In this document: positions 7,171-13,465 of the stretch, piece after piece
Layout: every line of letters begins with the position of its first letter
Numbering within the stretch: position 1 is the first letter of the stretch
Source of the DNA: CAYLNH01 sp964384625
GTDB lineage: Bacteria > Verrucomicrobiota > Lentisphaeria > JABSQK01
NCBI GenBank assembly: GCA_964384625.1
Contig: CAYLNH010000124.1
Location: forward strand, 1 to 19,295
Direction: 5' to 3'
DNA length: 19,295 bases
Position numbers and translations under genes: made by a program
Notes under the pieces: generated by a model
Database searches by the model: none
What the model saw: the letters and a program-made list of their open reading frames with translations, nothing else
What the model was told of the DNA's origin: nothing

Positions 7171-8748
7171 ATGGCAGAACCCACTTCCGATACGATTGTG
7201 CAGGGGCCGCATGCCGGGCTGGTCGCCGTGCTGCTGGCTTGGTTGACTCCCGCTCTTGCCTTCATTGCCGGCGTACCCGGGTTCGTCGGGGCCGACCCTT
7301 ATTTCCACGTTCAGATCAGCCATGTCATGGCCGCCGGCGGTCTGGCCTGGCCGACGTTCCGCTGGGCGACCGAGTCCGTCTGGGCGGAAGCCTGGTTTGA
7401 CAAGGATTGGCTGTTCCACCTTCTGCTGGCTCCCTTCGTGCGTTGGCACCGGATCCTCGGGGCGAAGGTGTTCTGCCTGCTGGCCGTGCTGTTCGTGGCC
7501 GCCTGCCTCTGGTCGGCCTGCCGCGCACTGGGCCTGTCTCGGCGGCAGTCCGGATTCTGGACGTGCCTGTTGCCCTGGACCTGCTTCGGTCTGTTCTGGT
7601 TCCGGCTGTCGGTCTGTCGGCCGCATGTGCTGTCGATCGGCCTTGTCGCACTGATTCTGGGCTTCACCTTCCGCCGCCGGCCGGCAGCGTTGGCGGCGAC
7701 GGCATTTGTTTATACGTTGGCGCATGCCAGCCACTGGCAGCTTCTGGGCCTGGTTCTGCTGTACGACATCCTCCGGGCGGTACTGCAGGAGGATGGTCGG
7801 CGCAGGTTGCGGCCGGCGTTTACCGTGCCGCTGTTCGTCTATGCCTTCGCCGGTGTCGCCGCGGCAACCATCATACACCCGAGTTTTCCGCGGAACCTGC
7901 ACGGGCTCTTCATCCAGAACGTCCTGGTCCTGTTCAGCGCCGGCGCCGGTACCGGCGCCACGGAACGGATCGGCGAATTGCAGCCGACCGGCTGGCGGCT
8001 TCTGTGGCTGCTGGCACCGATCTTCATCGCGGCCGTTGCCGGCATCGCGGCGTATCTCCGGATCCGGCTGCGGCCCAATCGGCAGGTTGTCTTTCTGGGA
8101 GTCTGCGCTCTCGGCTACCTGCTGCTCGCCGCATTTGCCCTGCGCTTCCTTGATTACGCCGTCCCCATGGCCGTGCTCTGGCTGGCGGCAAGCTGGTCGC
8201 AACTCCAGCCGCAACTGCCGGGATCATGGCGCCTCAAACGCCTGGCTTTCGTCTTCGCAGTCGGCGTGCTGATCTTCGGCGCACTCGGATTTCGCCGCCT
8301 CTACGGCCGCTACTGCGGGCAAGCCCAGGTCACGCATGTCGATGCCGGCGTCTGGCTGCGGCGGAACCTGGCCCCGAATGAGATCGTCTTCGTCACGCGC
8401 TTTCACGACAACGCCGTCCTCTGGTTCCACGCCCCGGATCTGCGGTTCATGACGTTTCTGGACCCGATCTTCATGCAGCAGCGGTCGCCGGAACGCTATA
8501 CACTGTGGGAGCAGATCCGGCGCGGGCAGCATCCGGATCCGGTCGCCGCCATCACCGGTGTGTTTCGGAGCCGCGCCGTGTTCGTCATTGCCGACCCGCG
8601 CGTCCCCGACCCGGAGCAGAATGCCGAACTGAAACTGGTACAGCAACTGGAAGCCGCCGGCGCCACATGTTTCAGCCGAAACAACGAGACGGGCGCCCGC
8701 GTCTACCTGCTGTCGCAGCATCCCCTACGTCCAGGCCCGGTCCAATAA
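7171..8748 (+). CDS. Uncharacterised polytopic membrane protein, GT-C-like
   Basis: A 525-residue protein that I do not recognise as a named family. Around ten hydrophobic segments cover residues 15-372, and a soluble tail covers 380-525. The first external loop, after helix 1, contains ADPYFHVQISHVM (41-53), followed by a WFDKDWLFH stretch (75-83). An acidic D-P-Y/W-F-H motif after the first helix is what oligosaccharyltransferase STT3/AglB and other GT-C enzymes use for the lipid-phosphate donor and metal. Later SVCRPHVLSIG (147-157) recalls the R-P pair seen in many dolichyl- or polyprenyl-phosphate transferases. The soluble tail has alternating strands with DPIFMQQRSP (431-440), as in other GT-C proteins with a periplasmic domain. 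Function is therefore inferred as sugar transfer outside the membrane. It follows the nuclease gene by 64 nt and overlaps the end of the convergent iron-sulphur gene by 24 nt. Confidence 0.75.
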   Translation: MAEPTSDTIVQGPHAGLVAVLLAWLTPALAFIAGVPGFVGADPYFHVQISHVMAAGGLAWPTFRWATESVWAEAWFDKDWLFHLLLAPFVRWHRILGAKVFCLLAVLFVAACLWSACRALGLSRRQSGFWTCLLPWTCFGLFWFRLSVCRPHVLSIGLVALILGFTFRRRPAALAATAFVYTLAHASHWQLLGLVLLYDILRAVLQEDGRRRLRPAFTVPLFVYAFAGVAAATIIHPSFPRNLHGLFIQNVLVLFSAGAGTGATERIGELQPTGWRLLWLLAPIFIAAVAGIAAYLRIRLRPNRQVVFLGVCALGYLLLAAFALRFLDYAVPMAVLWLAASWSQLQPQLPGSWRLKRLAFVFAVGVLIFGALGFRRLYGRYCGQAQVTHVDAGVWLRRNLAPNEIVFVTRFHDNAVLWFHAPDLRFMTFLDPIFMQQRSPERYTLWEQIRRGQHPDPVAAITGVFRSRAVFVIADPRVPDPEQNAELKLVQQLEAAGATCFSRNNETGARVYLLSQHPLRPGPVQ

Positions 8749-9456
8749 CTCCGCCAGATGGATGATCTCCACCGGCAGTTTCTGCACGGCTGCCTGGCGG
8801 CGCAGATTCATGATGCAGCCCGGATCATTGGAAACAATCATCTGCGCCCCCGGCTGAAGCAGTTGTGCCAGCCGCGCTTTTGCCATGCTGCCGGAGACTT
8901 CCGGATACTTGACCATGAACAGCCCGCCGAACCCGCAGCAGACCGGCTCGCCCGCCGGCTGCAGCACTTCACAGCCGTTGATGCGATCCAGAATTTCGAA
9001 GGGCTCCGTGGTGATTCCCAATTCCCGATAGCTGTGACAGGAGTTATGGAACGCCACCTTCGCAGCCAGACTGCCCTGCACGTCGGAAATCCGATCCTCA
9101 GCTTTGAGGAACTGCGAGAATTCAAAGCTCTTGTCCTGCAGCGCCAGCGCCTCCCCCCGCTTCAGGTGGCCCTCGAACAGTTCGCCGTAGAATTTCGTGA
9201 TCATCGCCGTACACGAGCCGGACGGCGCCACAATGCACTCCGCCTCCTTGAAGCAGTCGATGAACCGGGACGCCACGGCTCGGGCTTCGTCCCAGTGGCC
9301 GGCATTGTAGGCCGGCTGCCCGCAGCAGGTCTGTTCCGGGTTGTAGTCCAACTCGTAGCCCAGGCGCTCCAACACCCGGACCATCGCCATGCCCATTTCG
9401 GGATAGACCTGATCCACCAGGCAGGGGATAAATAGAGAGATTCGCTTCTTCGCCAT
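8725..9456 (-). CDS. (Fe-S)-binding CCG-domain protein, LutA/YkgE-like
   Basis: A 243-residue protein with two CCG (cysteine-rich) domains. The first uses C12, the CCG at 44-45 in TCCGQPAYN, and C82 in PSGSC. The second uses C140 in HNSCH, the CCG at 173-174 in VCCGFGG, and C214 in NDPGC. Length and spacing match LutA/YkgE, one subunit of the LutABC lactate-oxidising complex, and the C-terminal half of GlcF. In those systems the subunit works with an iron-sulphur/HACD-type LutB and with LutC, or with flavin GlcD/GlcE; none of these is in this window. AAGGAG (reverse complement at 9462-9467) precedes the ATG by 5 nt. It may be the orphan redox partner of a flavoprotein encoded elsewhere. The 3' end overlaps the neighbouring membrane-protein gene by 24 nt. 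Confidence 0.9.
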   Translation of the reverse strand: MAKKRISLFIPCLVDQVYPEMGMAMVRVLERLGYELDYNPEQTCCGQPAYNAGHWDEARAVASRFIDCFKEAECIVAPSGSCTAMITKFYGELFEGHLKRGEALALQDKSFEFSQFLKAEDRISDVQGSLAAKVAFHNSCHSYRELGITTEPFEILDRINGCEVLQPAGEPVCCGFGGLFMVKYPEVSGSMAKARLAQLLQPGAQMIVSNDPGCIMNLRRQAAVQKLPVEIIHLAELLDRAWT

Positions 9457-9597
9457 GGATGCTCCTTGCCGCCGCCTACAATAACCCCAAAACCTGCAAT
9501 GCTCACGGCGAGTTCAGCCAAACGCGGGAGAGTCGGGCGACTACGAAACTGCAGGGAGGCCGACACTCCGCCGGCACAGCCAGGGGATCTTCTCGCA

Positions 9598-10293
9598 CTA
9601 GCGGCGACCGCCGAGAAGGCCGAGGCGATAGGCCCAGTAGAGCAGCACCAGCAGCGAACTGACCACCGCAGCGACATAGGTGAGAAACGCGGCATTGAGC
9701 ACCGAACCGGCGTCGCCGGTTTCAGCCGGCGTCAACAGACCGGTTTCCGCCATCGCCGCTTTGGCGCGGCGTGAGGCATCCCATTCGACCGGCAGAGTAA
9801 TCAGCGCGAACAGCAGCCCCATGGCGCACATGGCCAGACCGATATAGGCAAAGCCGGGAAGGCGCATGAAAAAGCCGATGAGGATCGGAATGATGTACAA
9901 CGCCGTGCAGAGGTTGGTCACCGGCACCAACGCACTCCGCAGCCACAACGGGAAGAATCCGCGGGCATGCTGAATCGCGTGGCCGGCTTCATGGCAGGCC
10001 ACGCCGACCGCTGACAGCGACTGGCCGGCATAGACGTCCTCCGACAACCGCAGCGTTCGCGACAACGGGTCGTAGTGATCGCTGAGGAACCCGCCGACCG
10101 GTTCGATGCGGACGTCGTGGACGCCCCGTCGCTGCAGCATCGCCTGGGCCGCCTGGGCCCCGGTCAGCCCGCGCCGGGATCCGACCTTGCTGTATTTCTT
10201 GAAAGTGCTCTTCGTGATCAAGGTCGCCAGCCCGCCGATCAACAGCGCCGGCAGCGCCACAACCAGAAGGTACATCGGGTCAATGAAGAACAT
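9598..10293 (-). CDS. YugP-family zinc metallopeptidase (membrane)
   Basis: A 231-residue protein of the putative neutral zinc metallopeptidase family named after YugP. An N-terminal helix (about 7-27) is followed by a small soluble part with SDHYDPLSRTLRLSED (71-86). The zinc motif HEAGH sits at 101-105 in VACHEAGHAIQHA, then come two membrane helices (about 121-142 and 147-168). A likely third zinc ligand is E170 in PVEWDASRRA, the family's E-[FW]-D-A-S motif. A final helix lies at 202-222. Length is typical. AAGGAG lies 6 nt before the ATG (reverse complement at 10300-10305). The physiological substrate is unknown for the family. It lies between the iron-sulphur gene (141 nt downstream) and the CPBP protease gene (223 nt upstream), with a large inverted repeat just ahead of its ribosome site. 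Confidence 0.92.
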   Translation of the reverse strand: MFFIDPMYLLVVALPALLIGGLATLITKSTFKKYSKVGSRRGLTGAQAAQAMLQRRGVHDVRIEPVGGFLSDHYDPLSRTLRLSEDVYAGQSLSAVGVACHEAGHAIQHARGFFPLWLRSALVPVTNLCTALYIIPILIGFFMRLPGFAYIGLAMCAMGLLFALITLPVEWDASRRAKAAMAETGLLTPAETGDAGSVLNAAFLTYVAAVVSSLLVLLYWAYRLGLLGGRR

Positions 10294-10314
10294 GTGATTC
10301 TCCTTTCAGGCAAA

Positions 10315-10376
10315 CGGTTGAGCCATGGAAGAGGGGGTGGTGAGCAGGGAGTCCCTCAACGGACATGGCTCAACCG
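10315..10376. repeat. Perfect 13-bp inverted repeat upstream of the YugP-like gene
   Basis: The arms are 10315-10327 (cggttgagccatg) and 10364-10376 (catggctcaaccg), perfect reverse complements with a 36-nt loop. The loop holds a second small palindrome, agggagtccct. On the plus strand the right arm is followed by a T-rich stretch (10381-10388). On the minus strand, the strand of the flanking genes, the stem ends about 10 nt before the YugP-like Shine-Dalgarno and is followed by tttg. It could be a leader hairpin, a weak terminator for the upstream CPBP gene, or a protein-binding palindrome. The rest of the 223-bp spacer (to 10516) holds nothing else clear beyond a TTGGCA with a poor -10 on the minus strand. 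Confidence 0.7.
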
Positions 10377-10516
10377 GGCTTTGTTTTTGTCTATTCACAG
10401 GGAAGCAGACTCCATGCCAATCGGCAGTTGACCTCCGGCCAACCGGCGCGGGGCGGTGGGCAGGGACAAAGTGGCACAGCCGGGCGGTTGCTGCGGGTTC
10501 ATCTGGCGACGCTGGA

Positions 10517-11221
10517 TCAGCCCATATGGACCAGTACCATGATGTCGTACCAGGCATGGGTCCAGGCGGCGATGCCGAAGCCGCGGGTGATATACAGGAT
10601 GTTCAGCGCCAGGCCGCCGATGAAGCGGAAGAGAAACGAGGTGAAGGAGAACTGCTCGGGTCCGAGATAATGGCAGAGGCTGAAGATCATCGCGCCGACG
10701 ACCGCCACGATGCAGTAGATCAGGTTTCGTTGTTCCGGCACGGCCTGGCGCCCGAGGTAGGCCAGACCGCTGACCAGGATGACCCGGAACACGAGCTCTT
10801 CATAGACGCCGGCGCCGAGAGAGAGTCCGATGCGGGTGAAGACATTCATGCCGTCGAGGGTTGCCGCGGCCAGGGCGGGGGCGACGGCGCGGGCGGTCAG
10901 GTAGCCGACAATCAGGTAGAAGATCGGCGTCCAGAGGATGCTCTCGCCGAGCATCAGTCCGAAAAACCCCGGCTTCAGTTTGATGTCTTTCTTCTGCTCG
11001 AGCAGGACGATCACGATGCCGGTGAGAACGATGAGCAGACCGCCGGCCAGATGCCCGTAGATGCCGAAGGGCCGCAGCAGCTTCTGAATCCAGAGGTCGG
11101 CCACGACCCGTTGATTGGTGCCGCCGAGGATGAGGAAAAATTCGTAGCCGAGAATCAGCGGCAGGGCAACCAGAAAGCCATAGGTGCCGGTGCGCGTCAA
11201 GCGCAGATACTCTTTGACCAT
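10517..11221 (-). CDS. CPBP-family (CAAX/Abi) intramembrane metalloprotease
   Basis: A 234-residue membrane protein of the CPBP family (Rce1-like). All three hallmark motifs are present: EELVFR with E141, E142 and R146 (EExxxR); FSLCH with F180 and H184 (FxxxH); and HAWYD with H222 and D226 (HxxxD-like). Hydrophobic helices lie at about 13-33, 55-74, 96-112, 131-155, 168-185 and 199-215. Bacterial members act as intramembrane proteases in peptide maturation or bacteriocin immunity, or have unknown roles; no bacteriocin-like gene is visible nearby. The frame remains open far upstream, through the antisense of proC, so I chose the ATG at 11221, with GGAGG 10 nt before it and a canonical hydrophobic start. 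It is divergent from proC across 145 bp and lies 223 nt upstream of the YugP-like gene. Confidence 0.88.
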   Translation of the reverse strand: MVKEYLRLTRTGTYGFLVALPLILGYEFFLILGGTNQRVVADLWIQKLLRPFGIYGHLAGGLLIVLTGIVIVLLEQKKDIKLKPGFFGLMLGESILWTPIFYLIVGYLTARAVAPALAAATLDGMNVFTRIGLSLGAGVYEELVFRVILVSGLAYLGRQAVPEQRNLIYCIVAVVGAMIFSLCHYLGPEQFSFTSFLFRFIGGLALNILYITRGFGIAAWTHAWYDIMVLVHMG

Positions 11222-11366
11222 GATTCGGGCGCCTCCAATGCCGATACATTGAAGCGTTGCCGCTGAGATTGCCAGCGGAATTCCCGGATTGCCGTTGTCC
11301 GCAGGAGCCAATTGACAAAGGCGTGCGGTCGTCGTACCCGTATTCGTCTGAACCCGGGAGTTGACG

Positions 11367-12161
11367 ATGCATTTGAGCTTCATCGGCGCCGGCAAAATGG
11401 CCACCGCCATTGCCGCCGGACTTATTGAGAAGAAAGTTTTCGCGCCGCACCGCATGACCGCCGGCGACGTCGCCCCGGCGGCTCGCGACGCATTTACGCA
11501 GAACACGGGGGTGGCTGCCGTGGCGGACAATGCCAAAGTCGCGGCGGACGGCGACGTGATTGTCCTGGCGGTCAAACCACAGGATGCGGCCAAGGTCCTT
11601 GAACCCCTGGCCGGCGGCTTTTCCGCCAAGCTTCTGATCTCCATTGCCGCGGGTCTTCGATTGGCCCGACTGCAGGCGTGGACCGGCTCCGACCGGATCA
11701 TCCGGGTGATGCCGAACACGCCGGCAACGGTCGGCCTGGCGGCATCGGTCTACGCCTGCGCCCCGGGCGTGACGGACGACGATCGCAAGCTGGCGCAGGA
11801 GGTCCTCAGCGCCATCGGCATGGCCTGGGAGATGCCCGAAGACAAACTGGACGCCGTAACTGCCGTGAGCGGCAGCGGACCGGCGTTTCTTTTCGCTTAT
11901 GTCGAGGCGATGATCAAGGGCGCCGTCGAACTCGGACTGCCGGCGGACGCCGCCCGGGCGCTGGTCGTGCAGACGATTGCCGGGGCGACGGAGATGCTCA
12001 ACCGCGACCTCGGCACGCCGGCCGAATTGCGGCAGGCGGTGACCAGCAAGGGCGGCACCACAGCCGCCGGGCTGGCATCCCTGGCGGCGGACGATTTCGA
12101 GGCCGTCATCGGCCGCTGTCTGGCGGCCGCGACGAACCGATCGATTGAATTGGGACAGTAA
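11367..12161 (+). CDS. proC: Pyrroline-5-carboxylate reductase
   Basis: A 264-residue enzyme that reduces 1-pyrroline-5-carboxylate to L-proline with NAD(P)H, the last step of proline synthesis. The Rossmann N-terminus reads FIGAGKMATAIAAGLI (5-20). IIRVMPNTPATVG (111-123), VSGSGPAFLFAYVEA (167-181) and SKGGTTAAGL (227-236) are the ProC signatures in the expected order. Length is normal. A TTG lies in frame at 11361, but the ATG at 11367 has GGGAG (11356-11360) at a proper 6-nt distance, so I prefer it. A perfect TTGACA at 11312-11317 may be its -35, though no good -10 follows. The AcpH-like gene starts 12 nt after the stop, so the two are almost certainly co-transcribed. Confidence 0.96.
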   Translation: MHLSFIGAGKMATAIAAGLIEKKVFAPHRMTAGDVAPAARDAFTQNTGVAAVADNAKVAADGDVIVLAVKPQDAAKVLEPLAGGFSAKLLISIAAGLRLARLQAWTGSDRIIRVMPNTPATVGLAASVYACAPGVTDDDRKLAQEVLSAIGMAWEMPEDKLDAVTAVSGSGPAFLFAYVEAMIKGAVELGLPADAARALVVQTIAGATEMLNRDLGTPAELRQAVTSKGGTTAAGLASLAADDFEAVIGRCLAAATNRSIELGQ

Positions 12162-12173
12162 CGGAACGGAAGT

Positions 12174-12773
12174 TTGAATTATCTCGCCCATGGCCTGCTT
12201 TCCGGTCGCGACCCGGAACTGGTGATCGGCAACCTGATCGCCGATGTCGTCCGGATCTACAATGCTTCCGACCTCTCACCGCGGGTTCGGGCCGGCATCC
12301 GGCTGCATCAACGCATTGATCAGTTCACCGACGAGCATCCCTGTTTCCGTCGCAGCGTGTCCCGGATCTGGCCGCAGCACCGGCATTACTCAACCGCCCT
12401 GGTCGATATCTTCTACGATCACCTGTTGGCCCGCAATTTCGACCGGTTCTCCGGAGACGAATCGCTCGAGGCCTTCTCCGGCCGAGTGAACGATATTCTG
12501 CAGAACACCCGCGAAGCGATCCCGCCGGTTTTCTTCCAGCGGGCCCGGGATATGTCCTGGTTGACCGGGTACGCCGCCATGGACGGGATCCGGCAGTCGC
12601 TGCAGCGGCTCTCACGCCGCTCGCGCTACGGCGTGGATTTTACCCCGGCCGCGCAGGATCTGGAAGACCGCTACGACGAGTTCGAAGGCGATTTCCTGGA
12701 GTTCTTTCCCGAGGCCGTGGAATTCGCCGCATTCTGCCGGGAGACGCAGCCGGCGCTGGCCGGGAGCTCCTGA
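12174..12773 (+). CDS. acpH: Acyl carrier protein phosphodiesterase (AcpH/DUF479)
   Basis: A 199-residue member of the AcpH family, which removes 4'-phosphopantetheine from holo-ACP in E. coli and belongs to the HD-like metal phosphodiesterases. The N-terminus NYLAHGLLSG is the family signature, followed by IGNLIADVV (18-26), LHQRIDQFTDEHP (44-56) and LVDIFYDHLLAR (76-87), with the conserved His/Asp residues. Length is typical. The start codon is TTG at 12174; no ATG sits at the position where the conserved NYLAH begins. The ribosome site is weak (GGAA/GGA within acggaacgga), and translation may be coupled to proC, whose stop lies 12 nt upstream. The TGA stop directly abuts the stop of the convergent gene. 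Biochemical proof exists only for a few members, so the function is a family inference. Confidence 0.88.
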   Translation: MNYLAHGLLSGRDPELVIGNLIADVVRIYNASDLSPRVRAGIRLHQRIDQFTDEHPCFRRSVSRIWPQHRHYSTALVDIFYDHLLARNFDRFSGDESLEAFSGRVNDILQNTREAIPPVFFQRARDMSWLTGYAAMDGIRQSLQRLSRRSRYGVDFTPAAQDLEDRYDEFEGDFLEFFPEAVEFAAFCRETQPALAGSS

Positions 12774-13292
12774 TCAGCCGCAGGCAGCGCGCGTGCGTTC
12801 ACGCGTCATAAAGATCACCAGCAGCACGGCGTAAGTCAGGCCGATCAACGCCCCGATGATGCCGCCGATGATGCCGCCGATGACGGAGACCCGTTCCACT
12901 CCCGGCTGAACCTGATCCACAATCGGCAGCATAACCACAAGGACAACAGCCGCGCCGACGGGCGCCAGGACGAACTGGGTGAAACCGTAGAACAACGCCA
13001 GCTTCCGTCCCCACTCGCGACGCTGGACCAGGCCGATGCCGCACACCACCAGCAGCACGGACAGAACAAACCCGAGGCCCATGCTCACCGGCTGGTAGAT
13101 CGTCCACAACTGTGAGTCTTCCATCAGCGTCTGCATCTGTTCCAGCATGGGATTCTGCTGGTTGACCCGCATGGTCAGAAAACCGCTGAGCGTCCCGAAG
13201 GTGCCGAGTGCTCCCCAGCAAATGTTGATGATGCCGAAGACCCGGGGGATCATGGATGGTTTCGGTTGCGGCAAGGCCGGCGGCTGGCTCAT
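12774..13292 (-). CDS. Small four-helix membrane protein, function unknown
   Basis: A 172-residue protein with a proline-rich cytoplasmic lead (SQPPALPQPKP) and about four hydrophobic segments: 16-40, 70-89, 98-124 and 136-163. Between helices 1 and 2 lies a hydrophilic loop rich in M, Q and E (41-66). The last helix starts with a glycine-zipper-like repeat, GGIIGGIIGALIG, encoded by a short near-perfect DNA repeat. I do not recognise a named family; the look is that of the small polytopic proteins with a proline-rich tail that are common in PVC bacteria. AAGGAG (reverse complement at 13299-13304) clearly marks the ATG at 13292, although the frame is open to 13370. Its stop codon touches the acpH-like stop, and it is divergent from the kinase gene. 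Confidence 0.8.
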   Translation of the reverse strand: MSQPPALPQPKPSMIPRVFGIINICWGALGTFGTLSGFLTMRVNQQNPMLEQMQTLMEDSQLWTIYQPVSMGLGFVLSVLLVVCGIGLVQRREWGRKLALFYGFTQFVLAPVGAAVVLVVMLPIVDQVQPGVERVSVIGGIIGGIIGALIGLTYAVLLVIFMTRERTRAACG

Positions 13293-13396
13293 GGAGTTCT
13301 CCTTCCTCTTGTCCGACAGTACGGAACATTCCGGTCCGTGTAGTCTGGACCCCGCGGCCCGGAAAAGCAAGGCCCTGGCTCCGGGCTTCCGGCCGG

Positions 13397-13425
13397 TTGA
13401 CGGCGGCGGCGTGGATTGCTACATT
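13397..13425 (+). promoter_or_regulatory. Sigma70-like promoter of the kinase gene
   Basis: TTGACG (five of six) at 13397-13402, a 17-bp spacer and TACATT (four of six) at 13420-13425. The transcript would start near 13432, about 34 nt before the chosen ATG at 13466. This also argues against the longer upstream starts in the same frame. Confidence 0.55.
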
Positions 13426-13465
13426 GCCGGTACCGCATCGAACCGCAGCCCCGGACTTGCCGACC

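Noticed and set aside
6955..8214. A 419-codon open frame on the minus strand
   Set aside because: Low-complexity Q/P/R/G composition, antisense to the nuclease and GT-C-like genes, no ribosome site or domain.
10364..10388. Plus-strand intrinsic terminator formed by the palindrome and T-run
   Set aside because: There is no plus-strand gene upstream, and the 36-nt loop is too large for a typical terminator; kept as an inverted repeat instead.
8725..11221. A defence island built on the CPBP (Abi) protease
   Set aside because: CPBP proteins are often labelled abortive-infection proteins, but the neighbours are metabolic or housekeeping-like and no toxin, nuclease effector, reverse transcriptase or phage gene is present.
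10800..12191. A 463-codon open frame on the minus strand across proC
   Set aside because: Antisense and out-of-frame shadow of proC and the CPBP gene; no domain. The CPBP gene itself uses another frame and starts at 11221.
13256..13465. Longer start for the kinase
   Set aside because: The extra residues overlap the divergent membrane-protein gene and its Shine-Dalgarno, and the promoter at 13397-13425 lies inside them.
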